Origin: Kribbella sp. NBC_01245 | GTDB lineage: Bacteria; Actinomycetota; Actinomycetes; Propionibacteriales; Kribbellaceae | Assembly (NCBI RefSeq): GCF_036226525.1 | Contig: NZ_CP108487.1 | Location: forward strand, 8,615,015 to 8,679,014 | Direction of reading: 5' to 3' | Length of the DNA: 64,000 nucleotides | In this document: positions 8,680-16,057 of the stretch, piece after piece | Layout of the letters: each line of letters starts with the position of its first letter | Position numbering within the stretch: the stretch's first letter is position 1 | Notes under the pieces: model-generated | Database searches by the model: none | Seen by the model: only the letters and a program-made list of their open reading frames with translations | What the model was told of the DNA's origin: nothing | Made by a program: the position numbers and the translations under genes

Positions 8680-10518
8680 GTGCGAAACCGTCGACCCGCC
8701 CTGTTCACCGCCGCCCTGAGCGCGGGCGCGCTTGTAGTGGCCGGCCTGAGTCCCGGAGCCGCCGTTGCGACTAGCACGGCTAGTGAACCGGCCCCGAAGC
8801 AGGCGACTTCCGTAGGTTTCGGTGGCGCCGTGAGTTCGGTAGACCCGGATGCGACAGCCATTGGGCTGTCTGTGCTGCGTAAGGGCGGTAACGCGGTAGA
8901 CGCCGCCGTGGCGACTGCTGCCGCCCTAGGCGTTACTGAGCCCTACTCGGCCGGTATCGGTGGTGGTGGCTATTTCGTCTACTACGACGCGAAGACCCGC
9001 AAGGTGCAAACGCTCGACGGGCGGGAGACGGCCCCGGCCGCGATGCCGCACGACGCGTTCATCAACCCGGCGACCGGAACGCCGTACAGGTTCACCCCCG
9101 AACTGGTGACGTCGGGCGTCTCGGTCGGCGTACCGGGCACGCCTGCGACCTGGCAGTCGGCGCTGGACCGCTGGGGCACGCTCTCGCTCGGCAAGGCGCT
9201 CGCGCCCGCGGCGAAGCTGGCGGCGAACGGCTTCGTGGTGGACAAGACGTTCCGTAGTCAGACGCTCGACAACGCGACGCGATTCGCCGCGATCGTGCCG
9301 ACGGCCAAGCTGTTCCTGCCGAACGGCGACGCGCCCTTGGTCGGTTCGACCTTCAAAAACCCGGAACTGGCCAAGACGTACGAGCTCATTGGCCGGAAGG
9401 GCCTGGCGGCGTTCTACACCGGTCCGTTGGCCCAGGAGATGCAGAACGTCGTACAGAATCCCCCGAAGACCCCTGGTACGACGCTTCCCGTGATGCCTGG
9501 TCACCTCACCACGGCGGACCTCGCGGCGTACAAGCTGTTGAAGCAGGACCCGACCAAGGTCAGCTATAGAGGGCTCGACGTCTACGGCATGGCACCGTCG
9601 TCCTCGGGCGGTACGACTGTCGGCGAGGCCCTGAACATCCTGGCGACGAAGGAGCTGTCGAAGGAGACGACCACGCAGGCCTTGCACCTCTACCTCGAGT
9701 CGTCGGCTCTGGCCTTCGCGGACCGCGCGGCGTACGTCGGTGACCCGGCCTTCACGAACGTGCCGACCAAGGAGCTGCTGTCCAAGGGATTCGGCGCCGA
9801 ACGGGCCTGCCTGATCGACCCGGAAAAGGCGGCGGTCAAACCCGTCCTGGCCGGTTCGCCGGACGGGTCGTACACCCCGTGTGAGGCCGGAACGATCGCG
9901 GACGACCGGCCGGATAACGAAGGCCTGTCGACCACACACCTGACCACGGCCGACCGCTGGGGCAACGTGGTGGCCTACACGCTGACGATCGAGCAGACCG
10001 GCGGTTCGGGTATCACCGTGCCGGGCCGCGGCTTCCTGCTGAACAACGAGCTGACCGACTTCTCCACGGTCTACAACCCGACCGACCCGAACCGGATCGA
10101 GCCGTTGAAGCGGCCGCGCTCCTCGATGTCGCCGACGATCGTGCTCAAACACGGCAAGCCGTTCCTCGCGCTCGGTTCGCCGGGTGGTTCGACCATCATC
10201 ACGACCGTGCTGCAGACCCTCACCAACCGGGTCGATCGCGGTATGAGCCTGCCGAAGTCCATCGCCGCACCCCGCGCCTCGCAACGCAACACCCCGAACG
10301 TGACGGCCGAACCGGCGTTCATCGAGGCGTACGACGCCGGGCTCAAACCGCTCGGGCACAACCTCGTACTCGCGGGCGACGCGCTGACCTCGGCGGCCGA
10401 GATCGGCGCCGCGACGGCCATCGAGTTCCTGCCGTACGGCGCATTCGTGGCCGCCGCCGAACCGTCGCGTCGCGGGGGAGGGGCTGCCGGGACGGTCCAC
10501 CAGATCTGGTCGGAGTAA
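8680..10518 (+). CDS. ggt: Secreted gamma-glutamyltransferase
   Basis: Exported Ntn-hydrolase that cleaves or transfers the gamma-glutamyl group of glutathione and related peptides; the proenzyme self-cleaves before the catalytic Thr. The 612-residue product has a signal peptide (VRNRRPALFTAALSAGALVVAG), the large-subunit motif GGNAVDAAVATAAALGVTEP, and the cleavage and nucleophile site LSTTHLTTADRWGN. It also carries PRSSMSPTIV and the binding motif GSPGGSTIITTVLQ. GTG 8680 is chosen because GGAGG sits 7 nt upstream and the signal peptide starts there; in-frame codons further upstream overlap the previous gene. Confidence 0.95.
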   Translation: MRNRRPALFTAALSAGALVVAGLSPGAAVATSTASEPAPKQATSVGFGGAVSSVDPDATAIGLSVLRKGGNAVDAAVATAAALGVTEPYSAGIGGGGYFVYYDAKTRKVQTLDGRETAPAAMPHDAFINPATGTPYRFTPELVTSGVSVGVPGTPATWQSALDRWGTLSLGKALAPAAKLAANGFVVDKTFRSQTLDNATRFAAIVPTAKLFLPNGDAPLVGSTFKNPELAKTYELIGRKGLAAFYTGPLAQEMQNVVQNPPKTPGTTLPVMPGHLTTADLAAYKLLKQDPTKVSYRGLDVYGMAPSSSGGTTVGEALNILATKELSKETTTQALHLYLESSALAFADRAAYVGDPAFTNVPTKELLSKGFGAERACLIDPEKAAVKPVLAGSPDGSYTPCEAGTIADDRPDNEGLSTTHLTTADRWGNVVAYTLTIEQTGGSGITVPGRGFLLNNELTDFSTVYNPTDPNRIEPLKRPRSSMSPTIVLKHGKPFLALGSPGGSTIITTVLQTLTNRVDRGMSLPKSIAAPRASQRNTPNVTAEPAFIEAYDAGLKPLGHNLVLAGDALTSAAEIGAATAIEFLPYGAFVAAAEPSRRGGGAAGTVHQIWSE

Positions 10519-10806
10519 CTAGCTCTTGAAACGGCGAGGCCCGGTCGGTAGGTCCGGCGGGGCCTCGCTCGTCGTTTCGTGGTCCGCCGCGGTCAGCCAG
10601 CCGTCGTACTCGGCCGTGAGTGCCTCCAGCCGTTCCGCGGCGGCCGGGTCCGTGACGACGACGGTCCACGGGTGGTCCTCGTCGTCGTCCTCACCGTGGA
10701 AGCGGTCGCGACGGACCTCCGCGTGGATACCGTCGGCGGCGAGCCGTCGTTCGACCTCGTCGGCGTCGTCGCGCTCGAAGAAATACGCGACCAGTTCCTG
10801 AGCCAT
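10519..10806 (-). CDS. Small conserved-looking protein, weakly RraB-like
   Basis: A 95-residue cytosolic protein beginning MAQELVAYFFERDDADEVERRLAADG, then an Asp/Glu-rich loop (HGEDDDEDHPW) and WTVVVTDPAAAERLEAL. The pattern of a beta strand, an element-spacing helix, a second strand and a W-containing strand recalls RraB or SPOR-like alpha-beta folds, but the resemblance is weak. It is convergent with ggt: the two stop codons are directly adjacent. Upstream it is divergent from a sigma factor gene across about 80 bp. Confidence 0.75.
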   Translation of the reverse strand: MAQELVAYFFERDDADEVERRLAADGIHAEVRRDRFHGEDDDEDHPWTVVVTDPAAAERLEALTAEYDGWLTAADHETTSEAPPDLPTGPRRFKS

Positions 10807-10887
10807 GGCTAAACGCTAGCTGGCATGCAACCGATCCTTTCGCCAACCGGTATTCCAGGGTGAGATCGCGAGGCAAAGGGGAGGCTG

Positions 10888-11397
10888 ATGGATCGGGACA
10901 GCGAGTTCTTGGAGTACGCCGCCGCACACCGTGGACGGATGCTCCGGACGGCGCGGCTGCTCACGGGCGGTGACAGCCATTGGGCGGAGGACCTGGTCCA
11001 GGTCGCCCTGACCAAGCTCTACGTGCACTGGGGCAAGGTCAGGCGGGAGGACGGGCCGGTCGGGTACGCCGATCGCATCCTGGTCAACGCCTTCATCGAC
11101 GAACGCAAACGCCTCTGGCGCCAGCGCGAGACGAGCACCGAACGCATCCAGGACGCGGCGCCGGCCCGCGTCCCGGATCCGGCCGACCGCCTGACCGTGC
11201 TGGCCGCCTTGGCCCGATTGCCGAAGCGCCAGCGAGCGGCCGTGGTGTTGCGGTACTTCCGCGACCTGGACGTCAGCGCCGTAGCGGAGGTGATGGGCTG
11301 CAGCGAGGGCACGGTCAAGAGCCAGACCTCCCGTGGACTCGCGACGCTCCGCGATCTCATCGACGACCCTCTCGAAACCATGGAGCGTGTGCGATGA
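10888..11397 (+). CDS. SigE-family ECF RNA polymerase sigma factor (module 2)
   Basis: A 169-residue paralogue of the sigma factor at 7403: same AEDLVQVALTKLYVHWGKVR region 2, and a region 4 with LPKRQRAAVVLRYFRDLDVSAVAEVMGCSEGTVKSQTSRGLATLRDL. ATG 10888 is preceded by GGGGAGG. The stop overlaps the next ATG as ATGA, so the downstream membrane protein is probably translationally coupled. Together they form the second of two sigma/partner modules in 5 kb. Confidence 0.93.
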   Translation: MDRDSEFLEYAAAHRGRMLRTARLLTGGDSHWAEDLVQVALTKLYVHWGKVRREDGPVGYADRILVNAFIDERKRLWRQRETSTERIQDAAPARVPDPADRLTVLAALARLPKRQRAAVVLRYFRDLDVSAVAEVMGCSEGTVKSQTSRGLATLRDLIDDPLETMERVR

Positions 11398-12164
11398 CCG
11401 ACCTGAAACGACTCTTGGCCGACGCCGCCGGTGACGAGCCGGCCGTCACCGACGACCACCTGGCCGCCGATCTGCGCCGCGGCCAGACCTCCCTCCGCCG
11501 TCGACGCCTGGCCGGCGTGATCTCCGGCACGGTGGCGACGGCGCTTGTGATCGGCGCGGGGTACGCCGTACTGCCCGGCCTTGGCTCGTCAGCCGGTGCG
11601 CCGCTGGATTCGGGTGTCGCGGCCCAGACGACACCTACGCCTTCGCCCTCCAGGACTCTGTCCGAGGATCAGAAGGAGAAGATCCGGCGGAGTGAAGCCG
11701 AGGCGAACCTCCCGAGGGTGCCGAAGCCCGCGAAGCCCGTGCCACTGGTTGCCGATGGCAAGGTTCGGCCCGGTACCGACCTGGTCTGCGACCTGATGCC
11801 GAAGGGTTGGGAGGTCAAGGTCTGGAACCTGGCCGGTAACGAGAGCGAGCTGATCATCACCGACCCGAACCTGAAGAACCCGACGAAGTACAACAAGACC
11901 TCGACCCGGATGCGGGTCCGTCACGCCGCCATGATCAACAACGTGCCGGAGAAGTACGGCGAGCTCTGGGTCGACCTGCAGCACTTCCAGGCAGGGGAGC
12001 GCGAGGCCGTCGTCGCCCCGGTGCACGAGCCCGCTTCGGACGGCACCCGCGACATCCACATGAAGCTGACCAACACCAAACTGCTCCAGGTGACAGCAAA
12101 CGCCACCGGCCTCGGCTGGGACCTAGCCACCGTCCTCCGCTTCACCGGCTCCTGTCGCTACTGA
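11394..12164 (+). CDS. Membrane partner of module 2 sigma factor
   Basis: A 256-residue protein with the same plan as 7902-8612: short cytosolic head (MTDLKRLLADAAGDEPAV), basic stretch, one transmembrane helix (LAGVISGTVATALVIGAGYAV, about 38-58), a Thr/Pro/Ser linker, then an external domain with Cys in VCDLMPKGWEV and a C-terminal GSCRY. The VCDLMPKGWE motif parallels GCDLVPAGWS in the module 1 partner, which supports paralogy. The start is set by the ATGA overlap with the sigma gene. An anti-sigma or sensor role is inferred from the gene pair. Confidence 0.82.
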   Translation: MTDLKRLLADAAGDEPAVTDDHLAADLRRGQTSLRRRRLAGVISGTVATALVIGAGYAVLPGLGSSAGAPLDSGVAAQTTPTPSPSRTLSEDQKEKIRRSEAEANLPRVPKPAKPVPLVADGKVRPGTDLVCDLMPKGWEVKVWNLAGNESELIITDPNLKNPTKYNKTSTRMRVRHAAMINNVPEKYGELWVDLQHFQAGEREAVVAPVHEPASDGTRDIHMKLTNTKLLQVTANATGLGWDLATVLRFTGSCRY

Positions 12165-12271
12165 CCCCGCCTTGGGCAACTCCGCCTTTCGCGGCCCGCG
12201 TTTCGTGCCGCCGCGTTTCGTGCTTGCGGCCTTCGTGGATCTGGTTTCGTCGGCGCCCGTAGGATCTTCCT

Positions 12272-13123
12272 ATGGGCGCTGACACCTTTCCCTGGCTCAA
12301 GGGCCACGGGACGGAGAACGACTTCATCCTGCTACCCGACCCGGACGGCACGCTGCACGGTGATCTCGACGACGAGCTGGTCCGCTTCCTCTGCGACCGC
12401 CACGCCGGTATCGGCGCCGACGGCGTGCTGCGAGTCATCGACGGCCGCAAGCAGTCGTACGTCGAGGACGGTGGCGAGTGGTTCATGGACTACCGCAACG
12501 CCGACGGCTCGATCGGCGAGATGTGCGGTAACGGCATCCGCGTCTTCGCCCGCTACCTCGCCGAAGCCGGCCTCGTCGGCTCCAAGCCCGTCCGCGTGGG
12601 CACCCGCGCGGGGGTGAAGGAGGTCGTCTACAACGACGACCAGACCGTCACTGCCGACATGGGCGAACCGTCCTTCCCCGGCCCCGACGCGATCACCGTC
12701 GCGGCCAACGGTCACGAATGGCCCGCCCGCCATGTCGACATGGGCAACCCGCACGCCGTTGCCTTCGTCAACGACCTCGCCGATCCGGGTCACCTCGTTA
12801 CTGCTCCAGTCTGGACGCCCGCGGACGCCTATCCCCACGGCGTGAACGTCGAGTTCGTCACCCGCCAAGGCCCGAACGAGGTCTCCATGCGAGTCCACGA
12901 ACGAGGCGTAGGCGAAACCCGCTCCTGCGGCACCGGCACCTGCGCCGTAACCGCCGCCGCCGCTTTGCAGGCCGGCCAATCCGCCCCGGTCACCTACCGC
13001 GTCAACGTCCCCGGCGGCGCGGTCGCGGTCACCTGGCGCGCCGACAACCACCTAACCCTCACCGGCCCCGCCACCATCCACGCCCGAGGCACCTTCTCCC
13101 ACACCTGGCTCCCCACCCCCTAA
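12272..13123 (+). CDS. dapF: Diaminopimelate epimerase
   Basis: PLP-independent epimerase converting LL- to meso-diaminopimelate for lysine and peptidoglycan synthesis. The 283-residue product has the paired catalytic Cys sites: Cys85 in GEMCGNGIR and Cys219 in RSCGTGTCAV. It also has the substrate-binding WFMDYRNADGS and MGNPHAVAFV. The N-terminal LKGHGTENDF is the usual family start. Its place between miaA and hflX is the ancestral actinobacterial order. A 1.3-kb non-coding, repeat-rich gap follows. Confidence 0.96.
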   Translation: MGADTFPWLKGHGTENDFILLPDPDGTLHGDLDDELVRFLCDRHAGIGADGVLRVIDGRKQSYVEDGGEWFMDYRNADGSIGEMCGNGIRVFARYLAEAGLVGSKPVRVGTRAGVKEVVYNDDQTVTADMGEPSFPGPDAITVAANGHEWPARHVDMGNPHAVAFVNDLADPGHLVTAPVWTPADAYPHGVNVEFVTRQGPNEVSMRVHERGVGETRSCGTGTCAVTAAAALQAGQSAPVTYRVNVPGGAVAVTWRADNHLTLTGPATIHARGTFSHTWLPTP

Positions 13124-13157
13124 CCGCGGTCGCCCCTTGTGCGGGTGGTGTTGGTTA

Positions 13158-13296
13158 CACCCGTCCCCCTGAGTTCTTGCGAATTGTCAGGCCGGTCCGG
13201 GCCGCGTCAAGGGCTTCATCGGCTACCGCCGACGCTAACGCGCCCTTGACCCACCCCGAACCGGCCAAAGACGGCGGGCTATCAGAGGGACGGGTG
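13158..13296 (+). repeat. 139-bp MITE-like repeat, copy A
   Basis: Bounded by inverted termini CACCCGTCCCCCTGA and TCAGAGGGACGGGTG (one mismatch). It is about 93% identical by eye to the reverse complement of 13993-14131, and similarity runs about 20 bp past its right end. Inside is a further palindrome GTCAAGGGC...GCCCTTGAC. No coding potential. Confidence 0.8.
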
Positions 13297-13398
13297 AGGT
13301 CTGACCGGGTGTGGTGATTACGGGACGCTACCGCGCCACGATCCGCAGGACGCTGCCGCGCCGACTCTTCGCCAAGTCCTGCCACCCCCGGCCATTCG

Positions 13399-13560
13399 CC
13401 TCTGCTGCCGCGAGACCTCCGCCCGCGAGTGGTCGCGTCTGGTCACTCGTTCTGTGCTGCCGCAAGACGTCTGCCCGCGAGCTGCGCGTCCTGGTCATTC
13501 GTCTGTGCCGGCGCGAGGTCTCTGCCCGCGAGTGGTCGCATCTGGTCATTCGTCTGTGCT
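13399..13560. repeat. About three tandem units of 51-52 bp
   Basis: Units share TCTG(TG)CTGCCGCGAG, CTGCCCGCGAGTGGTCGC and CTGGTCATTCG with roughly 80% identity. They start near 13399, 13451 and 13502, and a degenerate fourth begins near 13553. There are no unique spacers, so it is not a CRISPR array. Confidence 0.7.
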
Positions 13561-13724
13561 GCGGGAGGGTTTGCCGCGCCTGCGCGTCGGTCTGCCGCGG
13601 GTGGTCGCGTTTGCTCGGTCGGTTTGTGGACCTGGCGGTCGGTCGCGGACGTGCAGGCCCACACGACGGCCGGTTTTCTGCAGAAACGCGCCTTGCCGGG
13701 GTCTCGTGTGGTCGTGCAGGTCCG

Positions 13725-13810
13725 CCGCGGACGGCCAGCACTACACAAGTCCCGATTACGCCTGCTTGAAAGGTTTCAGGCGTGGGTTGTGTAGTGCTGG
13801 CGGTCCGCGG
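13725..13810. repeat. Long imperfect hairpin, 24-bp arms
   Basis: Left arm 13725-13748 and right arm 13787-13810 pair at 23 of 24 positions (core CAGCACTACACAA / TTGTGTAGTGCTG). The 38-nt centre has a second stem ACGCCTG / CAGGCGT. Confidence 0.8.
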
Positions 13811-13869
13811 GACGATCAGCCCGGAAAACCGACGACTTGACGCATCTCGGCGGCCGGTCGCATCTTCCT

Positions 13870-13914
13870 GAGCGGACTGGACGTTTTCAGGGGCCGAAAA
13901 CGTCCAGTCCGCTC
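13870..13914. repeat. Perfect 19-bp hairpin with 7-nt loop
   Basis: GAGCGGACTGGACGTTTTC pairs perfectly with 13896-13914; allowing one mismatch the stem extends four more pairs. There is no T-run and no gene nearby, so its role as a terminator is doubtful. Confidence 0.85.
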
Positions 13915-13992
13915 GGGAAGCTGCGGCGCCGACCATCCGTGACGGCACCGCTCGACGCGGCAGCGCCACGCAGACCACACCCGGTCAGACTT

Positions 13993-14131
13993 CACCCGTC
14001 CCCCTGATAGCCCGCTGCCTTTGGCCGGTTCGGGGTGGGTCAAGGGCGCGTTAGCGTCGGCGGTAGCCGATGAAGCCCTTGACGCGGCCCGGGCCGGCCT
14101 GACAATTCGGAAGACTCAGGGGGACGGGTGC
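13993..14131 (-). repeat. 139-bp MITE-like repeat, copy B (inverted relative to A)
   Basis: Reverse-complement partner of 13158-13296, with terminal repeats CACCCGTCCCCCTGA and TCAGGGGGACGGGTG (15 bp, perfect). The copies face each other across about 700 bp. Confidence 0.8.
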
Positions 14132-14177
14132 CCACCAAAAGACCCCGGCTCGAAGGCTGATTCCGGGCAGGCCTCTA

Positions 14178-14266
14178 GCGTTGATTCGTCCGAATCCGCC
14201 CGCCTACGTCCGCTTCCACGCGTACCCGCCGCGGGAAGGGGCGAGCGGATGCAGACGAATCAACGC
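14178..14266. repeat. 13-bp inverted repeat upstream of hflX
   Basis: GCGTTGATTCGTC at 14178-14190 pairs perfectly with GACGAATCAACGC at 14254-14266, enclosing 63 bp. It could form a leader hairpin or a dyad operator; no family is recognised. Confidence 0.6.
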
Positions 14267-14464
14267 AACCGGGGGTAGGTGGTCGCGGGGAGTGAGCAGA
14301 CGCGCGCGTGGTCGGGAATTCTCCGCCGCTCAGCCGCGTTGGAAAGGGAGCCTGCTGGGCGCGGTCTGTTCCTGTTTGGGGGAGGCGGTGGGATGGTGGG
14401 CTTCTGGGCGTAGGCCTGGAATTGGGTCGCCCGGACGGTCGGCCCGTGCCACGATGGAAGGTAT

Positions 14465-16000
14465 ATGACGACGCAACCGAACTCTTATGACACCGACCTG
14501 GACCTGGATGACACCGGGGCCGAGGTGGAAGCGGACCTCGACGACGCGCTCGATAACGTCGTGGAAGACGACGAACTCGGCGAGCGAGATGACCTAGACG
14601 AGCGCGATGAGCGGGACGCCCCCGGGATCGAGGGGCTTGAGCTCGAGGAGCGCCAGGCGCTTCGCCGCGTGGTGGGGATGTCCACCGAGCTCGAGGACAT
14701 CAGCGAGGTCGAGTACCGCAAGCTGCTGCTCGAGCGCGTCGTTCTGGTAGGCGTTTGGACCGAAGGCTCTGCCGAGGACGCCGAGAACTCGCTCGCCGAG
14801 CTCAAGCTGCTAGCCGAGACCGCCGGCTCCGAGGTCCTCGACGGCGTGATCCAGCGCCGCAAGAAGCCGGACGCCGCGACCTTCATCGGTAGCGGCAAGG
14901 TGGCAGACCTCCGCAACCTCGTGGCCGCCCTAGGCGCCGACACGGTGATCGCTGACGGCGAGTTGGCCCCGGCGCAGCTGAGGAACCTCGAGGACAAGCT
15001 CAAGGTCAAGGTGGTCGACCGGACCGCGCTCATCCTGGACATCTTCGCGCAGCACGCGAAGAGCAAGGAGGGCAAGGCCCAGGTCGAGCTGGCCCAGCTG
15101 CAGTACATGAAGCAGCGCCTGCGTGGTTGGGGCGAGAGCCTGTCCCGCCAGGCCGGTGGACGGGTCGGTGCGGCCGGTGGCGGTATCGGTGGCCGTGGTC
15201 CCGGTGAGACCAAGATCGAGACCGATCGGCGCCGGATCAACACCAAGATCGCGAAGCTGCGCAAGGAGCTCTCCGCGCTCAAGGGCACCCGGACGACGAT
15301 GCGGCAGGAACGACGCCGCAACTCGATCCCGTCGGTGGCCATCGCGGGATACACCAACGCCGGCAAGTCGAGCCTGCTGAACAAGCTGACCGGCGCTGGC
15401 GTGCTGGTCGAGGACGCGTTGTTCGCGACGCTGGATCCGACCACCCGGCGTACGACGACGGCCGATGGACGGGTTTACACGTTCACCGACACCGTCGGGT
15501 TCGTTCGGCACTTGCCGCACGACATCGTCGAGGCGTTCCGCTCCACGCTGGAGGAGGTCGCCGACTCGGACCTGCTGCTGCACGTGGTGGACGGGTCGCA
15601 CCCGGACCCGATGGCCCAGATCGCCGCGGTGCGGGTGGTGCTGGCCGAGATCGGCGCTTCCGACGTCAGGGAGATCGTCGTGATCAACAAGTCCGACACC
15701 GCCGACCCCATGGCACTGGTGCCGTTGCAGCGCCGGGAGCGCGACAGCATCGTGGTCTCCGCGCGAACCGGCGAGGGGATCGAGGAGCTGAGGCGGCTGA
15801 TCGAGGCGAAGCTGCCCCAGCCGGACGTCACCATCGAGGCCCTGGTGCCGTATGACCGTGGTGACCTGGTCTCCCGGGTGCACTCCGAGGGCACGGTCGA
15901 CCAGCTCGAGCACACCGGCGACGGCACTCGCCTGAGCGCACGCGTGCACGCCGACCTGGCCGGGGAGCTCGCTCCCTTCCACGTCAGCGCCGCACTCTAA
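14465..16000 (+). CDS. hflX: GTPase HflX
   Basis: Ribosome-associated GTPase that splits stalled 70S ribosomes under stress. The 511-residue protein has an actinobacterial acidic N-terminal extension (about residues 1-55), the HflX N-terminal domain with TFIGSGKV, and the Gly-rich linker GRVGAAGGGIGGRGPGETK. A G domain follows with G1 GYTNAGKSS (about 295), DTVGFVRHLP (G3) and NKSD (G4). The length is typical. The ATG at 14465 lacks a strong ribosome site (only AGGTAT). A hairpin terminator follows directly. Confidence 0.96.
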   Translation: MTTQPNSYDTDLDLDDTGAEVEADLDDALDNVVEDDELGERDDLDERDERDAPGIEGLELEERQALRRVVGMSTELEDISEVEYRKLLLERVVLVGVWTEGSAEDAENSLAELKLLAETAGSEVLDGVIQRRKKPDAATFIGSGKVADLRNLVAALGADTVIADGELAPAQLRNLEDKLKVKVVDRTALILDIFAQHAKSKEGKAQVELAQLQYMKQRLRGWGESLSRQAGGRVGAAGGGIGGRGPGETKIETDRRRINTKIAKLRKELSALKGTRTTMRQERRRNSIPSVAIAGYTNAGKSSLLNKLTGAGVLVEDALFATLDPTTRRTTTADGRVYTFTDTVGFVRHLPHDIVEAFRSTLEEVADSDLLLHVVDGSHPDPMAQIAAVRVVLAEIGASDVREIVVINKSDTADPMALVPLQRRERDSIVVSARTGEGIEELRRLIEAKLPQPDVTIEALVPYDRGDLVSRVHSEGTVDQLEHTGDGTRLSARVHADLAGELAPFHVSAAL

Positions 16001-16008
16001 GCAACAAG

Positions 16009-16044
16009 AAGAAGCGGGCCCCGGATGACCGAGGCCCGCTTCTT
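16009..16044. terminator. Bidirectional hairpin terminator
   Basis: Perfect 12-bp stem AAGAAGCGGGCC / GGCCCGCTTCTT with a 12-nt loop, between the convergent hflX and M6 protease genes. A-rich and T-rich flanks suit both directions. Confidence 0.85.
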
Positions 16045-16057
16045 CATGCCCAGATGA

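Larger units (their letters stand above)
13124..14464. other. 1.3-kb intergenic region with repeats and hairpins, no credible gene
   Basis: No reading frame here has a plausible protein; the longest (minus, 13328-13978) is low-complexity Arg/Thr/Ala and arises from tandem repeats. The stretch holds two inverted 139-bp repeats (13158-13296, 13993-14131), a 51-bp tandem repeat (about 13399-13560), and three long inverted repeats (13725-13810, 13870-13914, 14178-14266). The hflX promoter must lie near its right end. Confidence 0.7.

Noticed and set aside
13399..13560. Possible CRISPR array
   Set aside because: Repeats are contiguous without unique spacers, and no cas genes are present.
13328..13978. 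216-residue minus-strand frame in the dapF-hflX gap
   Set aside because: Built from the 51-bp tandem repeats and hairpins; composition not protein-like.
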